The translations under genes and the position numbers were made by a program. From contig CALIHP010000073.1 in assembly GCA_938020565.1 (NCBI GenBank), forward strand, positions 1 through 43,165: a DNA stretch of 43,165 nt, written 5' to 3'. The stretch comes from an uncultured Anaerolineaceae bacterium. Lineage in GTDB: Bacteria; Chloroflexota; Anaerolineae; Anaerolineales; Anaerolineaceae. Each line of letters starts with the position of its first letter. The stretch's first letter is position 1. Below the pieces are notes generated by a model that was not told the origin of the DNA, searched no databases, and worked only from the letters and a program-made list of their open reading frames with translations. Below are positions 16,238 to 24,047 of the stretch, in pieces.

Positions 16238-16293
16238 AGGTACCGTTTCGCTGAAATCCACGTATATCCGAACTGACGCGCGGTCATTTCTTT

Positions 16294-16299
16294 TATAAT
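16294..16299 (+). promoter_or_regulatory. TATAAT 7 nt before dtd start (leaderless?)
   Basis: A perfect TATAAT ends 7 nt before the dtd ATG, so transcription would begin at or next to the A of the start codon. No Shine-Dalgarno is present (the sequence is TACCCCC). CTGACG at 16273 is a possible -35 with a short 15-bp spacer. Confidence 0.5.
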
Positions 16300-16306
16300 T
16301 ACCCCC

Positions 16307-16744
16307 ATGAAAGTAGTTATCCAACGTGTATCGCATGCGTCCGTCAGCGTCGGCGGAGCGCTTCTATCCAGGATCGACGCAGGCCTGCTGATCCTGTTGG
16401 GGATCCGCCAGGGAGACAGCGCCGAGCAGGTTTCAGCGATGGCGCGGAAGATTGCCGCATTGCGGATTTTTACCGACGCGGAAGGGAAAATGAACTTATC
16501 GGTTCTCGATATCGCCGGCGCGGCGCTCGTCGTGTCGCAGTTTACCCTCTGCGCCAATACCCGGAAGGGGAACCGTCCCTCGTTCGTCGAGGCTGAAAAA
16601 CCGGAGCGGGCGGAAGGCCTGGTGAACGATTTCGCGGACGAGCTTCGCCGGCTCGGCGTCCCGACGCAAACCGGAAAATTTGGCGCGTCGATGCAGGTTG
16701 AACTGCTGAACGACGGTCCGGTAACGATCGTTTTGGAAAGCTAA
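16307..16744 (+). CDS. dtd: D-aminoacyl-tRNA deacylase
   Basis: This 145-residue protein hydrolyses D-amino acids (and Gly from tRNA-Ala) mischarged on tRNA, keeping translation homochiral. It shows the two signature motifs of DTD: SQFTL (residues 77-81) and the cross-subunit Gly-cisPro motif in NDGPVT (135-140), plus the usual opening MKVVIQRVSHASV. Length equals the family norm. There is no ribosome-binding site; a TATAAT ends 7 nt upstream, suggesting a leaderless mRNA. The uvrC gene follows 28 nt after the stop and is probably co-transcribed. Confidence 0.96.
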   Translation: MKVVIQRVSHASVSVGGALLSRIDAGLLILLGIRQGDSAEQVSAMARKIAALRIFTDAEGKMNLSVLDIAGAALVVSQFTLCANTRKGNRPSFVEAEKPERAEGLVNDFADELRRLGVPTQTGKFGASMQVELLNDGPVTIVLES

Positions 16745-16772
16745 GGCTCTCCGTCCGGAAGACAGGTCCCCT

Positions 16773-18641
16773 ATGGCGGTTTCAGAAAAAATCGCGAATA
16801 TTCTGGCAACGCTCCCGGATCGTCCGGGCTGCTACCTGATGAAGGACCGGGAGGACCAGCTCCTCTACGTCGGGAAAGCGGTCAATTTGAAAAATCGCGT
16901 CCGCTCTTATTTTCATTCTCCAGGGCAGCAGACGCAGAAGACACGGCGCATGGTCAGCCTCATCGATCATATCGAATGGATCGTCGTCGATTCGGAGCTC
17001 GAGGCGCTGATCCTCGAAATGAACCTGATTAAGAAGAACCGCCCGCCGTTCAACGTTCAGCTTAAAGACGATAAACGTTATCCGTATATTAAAATTTCGT
17101 TTCAGGACCCCTACCCTAAAATCAGCGTGACCCGCCAGCTCGAATCCGACGGGGCGCGCTACTTCGGCCCGTATACTTCGGTCTGGGCGGTCAATCAGAC
17201 GCTCGACCTGCTGCGGCGGATTTTCCCGTATCATACCTGCGATCGCGATCTGACCGGCGCGGATCAGCGCGCCTGCCTGTACTACGATATCAAGCTCTGT
17301 CCCGCCCCATGTACCGGGAAGATCAGCCGTGACGATTACCGCGCGTCGATGGAGAATATCGCGTCGTTCCTGTCCGGCGATACCGACGAAATTATCGATT
17401 CGTTGACGGCGAAGATGAACGATGACGCGGAGGCGCTTCGTTACGAAGTGGCGGCGATTCGCAGGGATCAGATTCGCGCGATCGAGCGCGTCGTCGAGCG
17501 CCAGCGGATCGTGACGACCGATGAGCTGAATTCGGACGTGCTCGCCATGGCGCGGATCGAGAACGAAGCCTGCGTTCAGGTTTTCTTTATCCGAAAGGGG
17601 AAGCTCATCGGTCAGGACTATTTCATCATGAACGAAACCGAGGACGAGAACGACGAAGAAATCCTTTCCGGCTTTATTAAGCAATTCTACTCAAAATCGG
17701 TAAACGTTCCCGACCGGATGTACCTGCCGATCGAGATTGAAGAACGGCGGATTATTCAGCAATGGCTTCGGCAGGATCGGCGCAATCCGAAGGTTCAGCT
17801 CCAGGTCCCGAAAAGCGGGAACCCGAAAGAGCTCGTCAGCATGGCGACCGAGAACGCGATCGAGACGCTGCGCGCGCTGAAGACGCAGTGGGCCAACGAT
17901 ACCCATAAGCAGAGTCAGTCTCTTGCGGAGTTGGAAACCGCGCTGGAGCTTCCGCGGACCCCGAATCGGATCGAATGCTACGATATTTCGAATACACAGG
18001 GGACGCTCTCGGTCGGATCGATGGTCGTTTTTGAGCAGGGTATTCCGCGCAAGGCCCATTACCGGCGTTTTAATATCAAAACGGTCGAAGGACCGAATGA
18101 CTTCGAATCGATGACAGAGGTGCTGACGAGGCGGCTGAAACGCTGGCAGTCGGCTCAGGAAAAGGATAACAGGACCGGCGGGAGGATCGACGAGTCGTTC
18201 GCGCTCCTTCCCGACCTGATTATCATGGACGGCGGTAAGGGACAGCTCGGACGCGCGGTCGAGGTCCTCCGTGAGTTCGACCTCTTCGGGCGGATTTCCG
18301 TCGTCGGACTGGCGAAGCGGGAGGAAGAACTTTTCCGTCCGTTCGAATCGGATCCGATCCTGCTTCCGCGCCGATCGGAGGGGCTTTACCTCGTTCAGCG
18401 GGTTCGAGACGAGGCCCATCGCTTCGCAATCACAGCGCATCGCAACCGCCGGACCAGATCCGGACTGACGTCCGAATTGGAGAAAATTCCCGGAATCGGC
18501 CCGGTCAAGCGCAAGGCGCTGATGAAAAAGTTCGGATCGACCGAGGGAATCGCCAAAGCGACTGCCTTTGAGCTGACGCGTGTCTCCGGCATTACGCAGT
18601 CGAACGCTGACGCGATCCGCGCCTATTTCGGTGGGGAGTAG
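16773..18641 (+). CDS. uvrC: Excinuclease ABC subunit C
   Basis: UvrC (622 residues) makes the dual incisions of nucleotide excision repair after UvrAB loads on damage. The order is: N-terminal GIY-YIG nuclease (GCYLMKDREDQLLYVGKAV, about residues 18-95) for the 3' cut; a Cys-bearing segment (CLYYDIKLCPAPC); the UvrB-binding UVR helix pair near residues 205-240; an RNase H-like endonuclease domain (ECYDISNTQGTLSVGSMVVF and LIIMDGGKGQL, with its Asp residues) for the 5' cut; and C-terminal helix-hairpin-helix motifs (IPGIGPVKRKALMKKFGS, VSGITQSNADAI). Length is normal. It follows dtd closely and converges on era, from which it is separated by 77 nt. Confidence 0.97.
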   Translation: MAVSEKIANILATLPDRPGCYLMKDREDQLLYVGKAVNLKNRVRSYFHSPGQQTQKTRRMVSLIDHIEWIVVDSELEALILEMNLIKKNRPPFNVQLKDDKRYPYIKISFQDPYPKISVTRQLESDGARYFGPYTSVWAVNQTLDLLRRIFPYHTCDRDLTGADQRACLYYDIKLCPAPCTGKISRDDYRASMENIASFLSGDTDEIIDSLTAKMNDDAEALRYEVAAIRRDQIRAIERVVERQRIVTTDELNSDVLAMARIENEACVQVFFIRKGKLIGQDYFIMNETEDENDEEILSGFIKQFYSKSVNVPDRMYLPIEIEERRIIQQWLRQDRRNPKVQLQVPKSGNPKELVSMATENAIETLRALKTQWANDTHKQSQSLAELETALELPRTPNRIECYDISNTQGTLSVGSMVVFEQGIPRKAHYRRFNIKTVEGPNDFESMTEVLTRRLKRWQSAQEKDNRTGGRIDESFALLPDLIIMDGGKGQLGRAVEVLREFDLFGRISVVGLAKREEELFRPFESDPILLPRRSEGLYLVQRVRDEAHRFAITAHRNRRTRSGLTSELEKIPGIGPVKRKALMKKFGSTEGIAKATAFELTRVSGITQSNADAIRAYFGGE

Positions 18642-18681
18642 GGCGAAACAAACAGGGAAGGTTCCGCGCGGGATTTCCTTA

Positions 18682-18708
18682 CGGGCTCAGGAAAGCTCTG
18701 GGAGCCCG
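18682..18708. terminator. Weak hairpin between convergent uvrC and era
   Basis: CGGGCTC (18682-18688) pairs with GAGCCCG (18702-18708) around a 13-nt loop. It lies between two convergent genes, where a bidirectional terminator is expected, but no T-run follows on either strand. Confidence 0.3.
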
Positions 18709-18718
18709 GCGCCGTTGA

Positions 18719-19678
18719 TTATCGCCTCCCGCCTCGATCCGGCTGGAACCCCATCGTTTTCAGCACAGCCGGATTATTCATCCAGTTCTTCGCCGTCTTC
18801 ACCCGCAGCTCCAGGTACGCCTTCCGATCGAGAAGCTTCTCGATCTCGACGCGCGCGTCGGTCCCGATTTTTTTCAACATCGATCCGTTCCGACCGATGA
18901 CGATGCTTTTATGCGCTTCGCGGTCGAGGAGGAGCGTCGCCTGAATGTACGACTGCGTATCGCTTCGGTCGACAAATTCGTCGATCCGGACGCCGATCGA
19001 ATGTGGGATTTCTTCGTCAAGGTTCATCAGCAGCGCTTCGCGGATCAGGTCGCGGGCGATCTCGCGCTCGTACAGGTCGGTGATCTGGTCCGGGTCGAAG
19101 AAGCGCGGACCTTCCGGGAGCCGTTCGATCAGCGTTTTCAGCAGCTCGGCGCAGCCCATGCCGGTTTGCGCTGAAATCTCAATAAACGACGCGCCGGGAA
19201 GCGCGCTTCGGAAGTCCGCACCGGGATTCTCGCGGCTCTTCCCGCGGAGGAGGTCGATTTTATTCAGCGCGACGATAACGCTCCCGGACAGGTTCAATTT
19301 TCGAAACGTTTCCGCGATCGCCGCGTCGTCGGCGCTGATCCGTTCGGACGCGTCGACGATCCAGAGGATCCAGTCCGCGTCGGTAAACGTTCCTTTGGCC
19401 GCGTCGTTCATGATCTCGCCCAGCTTATTCTTCGCGCGGTGGATTCCCGGCGTGTCGATCAGGATCAGCTGCGCGCTGTCGGTCGTGATAATACTGAGCT
19501 GGTTCCGCTGCGTCGTCTGAGGACGGGGGGAGACGGCGGCGATTTTCTGGCCTAAAAGGCGGTTCGTCAGCGTCGATTTCCCGACGTTCGGTCGGCCGAC
19601 GACGGCGACGTAGCCCGATTTAAACGGCTCCGCCGCGTGGGGGATCTCATCGTTCGAATTCAGCAGCGTTTCGGTCAT
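18719..19678 (-). CDS. era: GTPase Era
   Basis: Era (319 residues) is an essential GTPase that binds the 3' end of 16S rRNA during 30S maturation. G1 is GRPNVGKST (residues 28-36), the G2 region carries PQTTQRN, G3 is DTPG (75-78), and G4 is NKID in VIVALNKIDLL. The C-terminal KH domain has the RNA-binding loop VIGRNGSMLKKIG. Length is slightly above the usual 300 because of about 20 extra N-terminal residues; the start at 19678 overlaps the upstream GIY-YIG gene by 32 nt, so an internal start cannot be excluded. It is last in a four-gene minus-strand operon. Confidence 0.96.
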   Translation of the reverse strand: MTETLLNSNDEIPHAAEPFKSGYVAVVGRPNVGKSTLTNRLLGQKIAAVSPRPQTTQRNQLSIITTDSAQLILIDTPGIHRAKNKLGEIMNDAAKGTFTDADWILWIVDASERISADDAAIAETFRKLNLSGSVIVALNKIDLLRGKSRENPGADFRSALPGASFIEISAQTGMGCAELLKTLIERLPEGPRFFDPDQITDLYEREIARDLIREALLMNLDEEIPHSIGVRIDEFVDRSDTQSYIQATLLLDREAHKSIVIGRNGSMLKKIGTDARVEIEKLLDRKAYLELRVKTAKNWMNNPAVLKTMGFQPDRGGRR

Positions 19679-20000
19679 CTGGATTCTCCTTCGGTTCGGA
19701 CGGGCGCGCCTCGATGGGCGCTGTCCATGCCATTTTCTCTTTTTTTGCGTGCGGATAGCGTTTAATTTCGATTTCGCGCCGGAGCGCGTCGGTCTTCGAG
19801 GCGACTTCTTCTAAATAAACGAGCTCCACCGGCCGGTGCGTCCGCGTGTAGGCTCCGCCGGCGCCGCTGTTATGCTGCCTGACGCGGCGAACAGGATCCC
19901 CCGTCCAGCCGGTATAAAAGCTTCCGTCAGCGCAGCGGACCATATAGCAGTAATAGCGCTTCGCCGGCCGCGGGGCCTCGGACGCGCCGCCCTCGCTCAA
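19647..20000 (-). CDS. GIY-YIG domain protein (UPF0213/YhbQ type)
   Basis: This 117-residue single-domain protein has the GIY-YIG core: CYMVRCADGSFYTGWTGD, followed by R-x2-QHNSG and the characteristic GGAYTRTHRPVELVYLE, with ALRREIEIKR supplying the catalytic Glu region. UPF0213 proteins are small nucleic-acid-associated proteins; E. coli YhbQ has been linked to DNA damage tolerance, but roles are poorly defined. It overlaps the upstream dehydrogenase gene by 4 nt (ATGA) and the downstream era gene by 32 nt, so translation is probably coupled. The roughly 30 C-terminal residues after KMAW are family-atypical and lie largely in the era overlap. Confidence 0.87.
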   Translation of the reverse strand: MSEGGASEAPRPAKRYYCYMVRCADGSFYTGWTGDPVRRVRQHNSGAGGAYTRTHRPVELVYLEEVASKTDALRREIEIKRYPHAKKEKMAWTAPIEARPSEPKENPDDRNAAEFER

Positions 20001-20989
20001 TTCTTTTTTTTTCCGGACAGGAGGCCGCCTAAAAAGAACTGGCTCAGCGTTTCGCTCATCGAAGTCCGTTCCGGTTTGACCTCCGCTTCGGAGCGCCAGG
20101 CGGCTTTTTCATACTGCTCGATCCAGGTCCGACGGCTGGCGCTCGTTTCGTCAAAAAAACGGCTCAGCCTTTCCGCGTCTTCGTCGCGGAGCGCGTCGCG
20201 GAGTTCCTTCAGCGCCGCGGTCGCCTCATGGATCGCCAGCAGCGCGTTTTCCCGGTTCGCCAGCAGTTCCAGCGCGCGGTTGAGCCCTGTCTCGTCCTGG
20301 TTCCCGATCCCGCTCAGCGCATGGAACGGTTTCCCGCCGAGCTTGCGTTGGTCGCTCCAGCCCTGACCGCGGAAAGCGGCGGCTGAAAACGCGGCCGCGG
20401 CGATTTTCGGCGCAAGCTCCGACCGCGCCGTCAGCGCGTCGATTTCCGCCGGCGCGAAAAACGCGCTATGCGCCCCCAGCAGGATCGCGAAGTCTTGCGC
20501 TAAACGCAAAAGGTCCGGATCGGTCGTTTCCGTCGCTGCGATCGTCAGCGTCCCGTCCTTGAACAGGTCTTCGCGCGCGCTGCGCCAGCCTTCCTGCGCC
20601 TCGGCAAGCCGCGCCGGGCTCAAGGCCGCGTGCAGACCGACGAACTGATCCGGGTTGGGGAGATATTTCCGCGCGAGCCGATTCGCCCGAACCTTATTCA
20701 GACTGAAATCGAGGATGCCGATATCTTCCGGCAGGTTCGGCGCGATCGCGTCCAATACCGGTTCCAGTTCGCCATCCGGAACGGCAATCACGATCAGATG
20801 AGCTTTTTTTACCGCGTCCGCGTAGGAATGCTCGATTTTGTCCACCGCGTCTACGCGTTTCGTGGCCTCCTCCGCGCTTTTACGGCTGTCGAGGCCAACA
20901 CGAAAAATATCTTTTTTCTGATAGCGAAGCGCTAAACCGACGGAGGCGCCGATTTCGCCGAGTCCGATAAGTGTCAATTGAAGCTGCAT
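19997..20989 (-). CDS. TyrA-like prephenate/arogenate dehydrogenase-family protein
   Basis: This 330-residue protein starts with a Rossmann fold (LTLIGLGEIGASVGLALR, a G-x-G-x2-G variant) and continues with IVIAVPDGELEPVLDAIAPNL and DFSLNKV, then FVGLHAALSP. The plan is that of TyrA-type dehydrogenases, which oxidatively decarboxylate prephenate or arogenate. In classical TyrA the corresponding stretches read 'D.gS.K' and 'HPm.G'; here they are degenerate (DFSLNKV, LHAALSP), so substrate may differ. The C-terminal third is helical, with a segment resembling the dimerisation domain. No other aromatic pathway genes are near. It sits 8 nt after the site-2 protease gene. I am confident of the NAD(P)-binding fold, less so of prephenate as substrate. 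Confidence 0.65.
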   Translation of the reverse strand: MQLQLTLIGLGEIGASVGLALRYQKKDIFRVGLDSRKSAEEATKRVDAVDKIEHSYADAVKKAHLIVIAVPDGELEPVLDAIAPNLPEDIGILDFSLNKVRANRLARKYLPNPDQFVGLHAALSPARLAEAQEGWRSAREDLFKDGTLTIAATETTDPDLLRLAQDFAILLGAHSAFFAPAEIDALTARSELAPKIAAAAFSAAAFRGQGWSDQRKLGGKPFHALSGIGNQDETGLNRALELLANRENALLAIHEATAALKELRDALRDEDAERLSRFFDETSASRRTWIEQYEKAAWRSEAEVKPERTSMSETLSQFFLGGLLSGKKKN

Positions 20990-20997
20990 ATGCGCGG

Positions 20998-21627
20998 TTA
21001 AACTCCTGTCATGAAGCGAAAGAGGGAGGATACGATCGGGTTCAGGACCCGCGAAAACAGGTCGATTCGCAGGTACGGCAGCACGAGAATCAGGACGAGG
21101 AGCAGCTGCGGCCCGATCGCCTGAACCCGGGTCCAGCCGCCTCTGAATTTTTCAGGGACGAACGGATCGAGAATCTTTGACCCGTCGAGCGGGGCGAGCG
21201 GGATCAGGTTGAAAATCGCCAGACTGATATTGATGAACGTGAAATTCGCTAAGAAATAAGCGGGCCATCCGGAACTCGCCGCCGGAAGGCGCAGCCGGAT
21301 GATCATCCCGGAGATCAGCGCCAGCAGGAGGTTTGAAAGCGGTCCCGCGATCGAAACGAGCGCCAGCCCGACGCGGCTGCGGCGGTTGACGATATCGGCG
21401 CGAACCGGAACCGGTTTCGCCCAACCGAACCCCACGAGCATCAGCATCAGCGTTCCGGCGATGTCCAGGTGCGCCAGCGGGTTCAGCGTCAGCCGTCCGG
21501 CGTTTTTCGCCGTGTCGTCCCCGAGCGCGGTGGCGACGCGGGCGTGCGAATACTCGTGAACCGAGAACGCGACAACGAGCGTCAGCGCACGGACGATGTA
21601 TAATGATAGTTGATCGAGACGTCCCAT
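20998..21627 (-). CDS. Site-2 protease family protein (M50, rhomboid-unrelated intramembrane metalloprotease)
   Basis: This 209-residue multi-pass membrane protein carries the zinc motif HEYSH within VVAFSVHEYSHARVATALGD and the downstream third-ligand motif NLIPLAPLDGSKIL (N-x2-P-x3-LDG). These define the S2P/M50 family, in the compact group without PDZ domains. Its membrane segments also include LMLMLVGFGWAKPVPV, typical of this group. Substrates are unknown. The ATG at 21627 is preceded by AGAAGG, only 2 nt away, and a TATAAT (21643-21638) ends 10 nt upstream, so the transcript has almost no leader. It heads the operon leading to era. Confidence 0.9.
   Translation of the reverse strand: MGRLDQLSLYIVRALTLVVAFSVHEYSHARVATALGDDTAKNAGRLTLNPLAHLDIAGTLMLMLVGFGWAKPVPVRADIVNRRSRVGLALVSIAGPLSNLLLALISGMIIRLRLPAASSGWPAYFLANFTFINISLAIFNLIPLAPLDGSKILDPFVPEKFRGGWTRVQAIGPQLLLVLILVLPYLRIDLFSRVLNPIVSSLFRFMTGV
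21599..21604 (+). promoter_or_regulatory. Plus-strand -10-like box upstream of LUD gene
   Basis: TATAAT lies about 145 nt upstream of the LUD gene, within the first codons of the divergent site-2 protease gene. If used, it would give overlapping divergent transcripts. Support is the box alone. Confidence 0.3.
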
Positions 21628-21637
21628 ATCCTTCTGA

Positions 21638-21643
21638 ATTATA
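21638..21643 (-). promoter_or_regulatory. -10 box (TATAAT) for the site-2 protease/era operon
   Basis: Read on the minus strand, TATAAT lies 10 nt before the start codon of the site-2 protease gene. The predicted transcript start falls only a few bases before the ATG. No clear -35 element is visible. Confidence 0.5.
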
Positions 21644-21749
21644 CCTGATCGCGATGGTCTTCTTTATCGGGAGATTCGACGTGCCGCGGCTCGGGATCGG
21701 CGGAACGGGACGGGCTTTTTGGAAAAATCGAATCGGGAGAGGGAGAAAA

Positions 21750-22388
21750 ATGAACGAGTTTGTCAGGCTTCGGAAAGAAAAGCTGGCGGATGTCGTCGTT
21801 GGCAACTTGAAGAAGCATTTTTTCGATGCGTATAGCTGCGCGACAGCGGCGGAAGCCAGGGATCTGGCCATATCGCTGATTCCGGTGGGATCGACGATCG
21901 GCTGGGGCGGTTCGGCGACGATCGACGCAATCGGGATAAAAGACGCGCTCCGGGGCGGGAATTACTGTCTTTTTGACCGTGATCTGGCGAAGACGCCGGA
22001 GGAGCGCGTCAGGATCATGCGTTCCGCGCTGACGGCGGACGTATTTTTGATGAGTTCGAACGCGGTTTCGGCGGACGGGCAGCTTGTCAATATTGACGCA
22101 AACGGCAATCGCGTTGCAGCGTTGGTCTACGGTCCGGAATCGGTGATTGTTGTCGCCGGAATGAACAAGGTGGAAGCGACGCTGGATTTGGCAATGGCGC
22201 GGGCGGAGACGGTCGCCGCGCCGATTAACGCAGGCCGGTTTCCCGGAAAGACGCCCTGCCGGGTCAGCGGCGTCTGCGGTCATTGCTTTTCGGCGGATTC
22301 GATCTGCGCTACGGTCGCGATTACCCGGCTATCGAAGCCTGCGAACCGGATCAAGGTCATTCTCGTCAACGAGGATCTGGGCTTCTGA
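21750..22388 (+). CDS. LUD domain protein (lactate-utilisation-like, DUF162)
   Basis: This 212-residue LUD/LutC-YkgG fold protein has the motif GSTIGWGGSATIDAIGI and the segment DVFLMSSNAVSADGQLVNID, both characteristic of the domain. Near the C terminus CRVSGVCGHCFSADSIC gives four Cys residues (C-x5-C-x2-C-x6-C) that could bind a metal or an Fe-S cluster; this Cys-bearing subgroup is common in anaerobes. LutA and LutB partners, which would make a lactate dehydrogenase complex, are absent, so it probably has a separate, unknown role. The start at 21750 follows a strong GGGAGAGGGAG; the reading frame is open upstream to 21603 but without resemblance to the family. Confidence 0.83.
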   Translation: MNEFVRLRKEKLADVVVGNLKKHFFDAYSCATAAEARDLAISLIPVGSTIGWGGSATIDAIGIKDALRGGNYCLFDRDLAKTPEERVRIMRSALTADVFLMSSNAVSADGQLVNIDANGNRVAALVYGPESVIVVAGMNKVEATLDLAMARAETVAAPINAGRFPGKTPCRVSGVCGHCFSADSICATVAITRLSKPANRIKVILVNEDLGF

Positions 22389-22445
22389 GTTGGGGCGGTC
22401 ATGAATCCGTAGATCGAACGTTAATCCGAAAGGAAAGATATATTT

Positions 22446-23029
22446 TTAACTCTCGCGGTTATAAATCGGGCCCACGACGTCCCGGTTCCCCCAGATCAGA
22501 ATCCAGCCGAGCGCGATCGTGATCAGCGAACAGCCCGTCACTCACCAGCGGTAATCGATCCGTTCGCCTATCCAGCCGACGGAAACGGTCAGCGCAAGCG
22601 CGAATGCGTTGCTCAGGATGTTTTGCGCCGCGTTGATCCTCGCGCGCAGGTTATCGGGAAAAGCGGTTTGGACCGCCCTGCGGCGCATGGCGGCGCTGTT
22701 CATGCCTGAAAACCCGGCGATCGCCCGGTTGATCAGCATCGCGGGATACGGGATCCATAGCAGAATTGTGTCCAGAAAATCGTAAATCTGATAAATCGTG
22801 AAGGCCGTCAAGAATCGGCGTTTTGCGGGGATTTAGCATCGTATTTGAACGAAGCTGCCGGCCGTCCGGCCGACGAATGCGGATACGTTGAAAAATGAAT
22901 ACATCGCGATCGAAAACCCGGACGCGGTTCAGGAAAAGGCGACGATGATTGGGGGCGGTTCCGTCGTTGATTCCGCTTGCGAACGAGACGTAACTGAGTG
23001 AAATTCCGTGTCCAGAGTTTCGAGTTCAT
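22446..23029 (-). pseudogene. Decayed MFS transporter pseudogene
   Basis: On the minus strand an intact ribosome site (GGAGG) and start give MNSKLWTRNF, the usual opening of a Firmicute-type MFS exporter. The frame then shifts. In another frame the family text resumes (GFSIAMYSFFNVSAFVGR, RRFLTAFTIYQIYDFLD, LLWIPYPAMLINRAIAGFSG, then GWIGERIDYRW and LGWILIWGNRDVVGP) to a TAA at 22446. This frame is broken by TGA at 22929-22931, TAA at 22833-22835 and TGA at 22542-22544. The whole remnant is 584 bp against about 1.2 kb for an intact gene, so most of the N-terminal half is deleted. It is non-functional; its substrate cannot be told. Confidence 0.85.
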
Positions 23030-23132
23030 CTGCTTCCTCCTTTGTTTCCGGTAAAGCGGATACCCTTAATATTTGGGCCGCCGCGTATGAAGGATGATTC
23101 CGGGAAGGATAAAAATACGAACGGGGATCATT

Positions 23133-23897
23133 TCAATTTTCCAGCAGGCTTTTTCCGAGGGCCCCGAAAATCCGGCGTGTTTCCGATTTTGACCTGACCT
23201 CGTTCGTGATCAGGAAGAAGCGTTTCCCGTCCGAAAAGCCCCAGTCGTTGACGACGCCGGGGAGCCCGCCGGTTTTATGATAAAAGCCGGTCGGATCGAT
23301 TTCAAAATCGCGGAAAAACAGGCTGTCGTCCTGACAATAAGACATCAGCCGCCGGAGCTCGTTCCAATCGTCTTCCGGAAGCGCGTCGATCGCGTCGTAC
23401 CACTTTTCCAGATCCGCGCTGATCGTCCAGTTGTCCCGTCCGGATCCGGGGTCCGCCGGCTGCATCATTTTCCGGCCGAGGCACGTACCGGTCAGCCCGA
23501 ACGTCTCATGCCAGACCTGATTCAGCCGCTCCATCCCGATTTTTTCGATCACGACGTTGGTACAGAGATTATCGGACGTCGCCAGCATGTGCAGCAGCGC
23601 GTCGGCGTACGGAAACGCCCGGGTCGCCAGGGCGCAGGCGAACCCCGCGCCTTCGACGCGCGCCTCCCGGTCGAGCTCCGCGATTTCGCGGCGGTCGAGC
23701 GCGCCGCCGCGTTCGAGGACGAACCAGCTCAGCGCGATCGGAACTTTAATGATCGACGCGGTTCGGAAGCGGAAATCGGGACCGCGGTTGGAAAACCGAA
23801 CGGGTTCGCCGTCCCGTTCCCGGTAATAAAATGTGTACGCGCTGTCGAGCTGGTCGAGCTGCGTCCGGATCGCGGCGCTGAGCGTCTCGTTTTGCAT
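23133..23897 (-). CDS. Serine hydrolase of class A beta-lactamase fold
   Basis: This 254-residue protein has the three active-site motifs of class A beta-lactamases: S48-I-I-K51, S108-D109-N110 and K208-T209-G210. The omega loop is unusual: where class A enzymes have E-x-x-L-N with the deacylating Glu166, this protein reads MMQPADPGSGRDNWT, with no equivalent Glu. No signal peptide is visible (MQNETLSAAIRTQLDQ), so it appears cytoplasmic. It could therefore act as a slow-turnover penicillin-binding or esterase-like hydrolase rather than a resistance enzyme. It is a single gene, separated from the fusion gene at 24048 by 150 nt of divergent promoter region. The fold is secure, the function is not. 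Confidence 0.8.
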   Translation of the reverse strand: MQNETLSAAIRTQLDQLDSAYTFYYRERDGEPVRFSNRGPDFRFRTASIIKVPIALSWFVLERGGALDRREIAELDREARVEGAGFACALATRAFPYADALLHMLATSDNLCTNVVIEKIGMERLNQVWHETFGLTGTCLGRKMMQPADPGSGRDNWTISADLEKWYDAIDALPEDDWNELRRLMSYCQDDSLFFRDFEIDPTGFYHKTGGLPGVVNDWGFSDGKRFFLITNEVRSKSETRRIFGALGKSLLEN

Positions 23898-24047
23898 GCG
23901 TTCCCCTTTCGAAAATTGCGGTTTGTTTCTAAAATTGTACTCAGGTTTTGTCGATTGACCCTGCGCCGCCCGCTTTATTTTCAGGGTACATCCTTGCGGA
24001 TCGTTTACGGGAAAATCTTTGCGTTATATAAGGAGGTATGCCTCGTC

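Noticed and set aside
16782..17684. Antisense frame of 300 codons opposite uvrC
   Set aside because: UvrC on the plus strand is complete and conserved; the antisense text shows no domain.
18223..18429. Small antisense frame inside uvrC
   Set aside because: No motif and no ribosome site; it is a shadow of the uvrC codons.
23277..24047. Upstream extension of the DUF952-glycerate kinase frame
   Set aside because: The frame runs opposite the serine hydrolase gene on the minus strand and gives unrelated Arg/Asp-rich text. The AAGGAGG before 24048 supports the later start.
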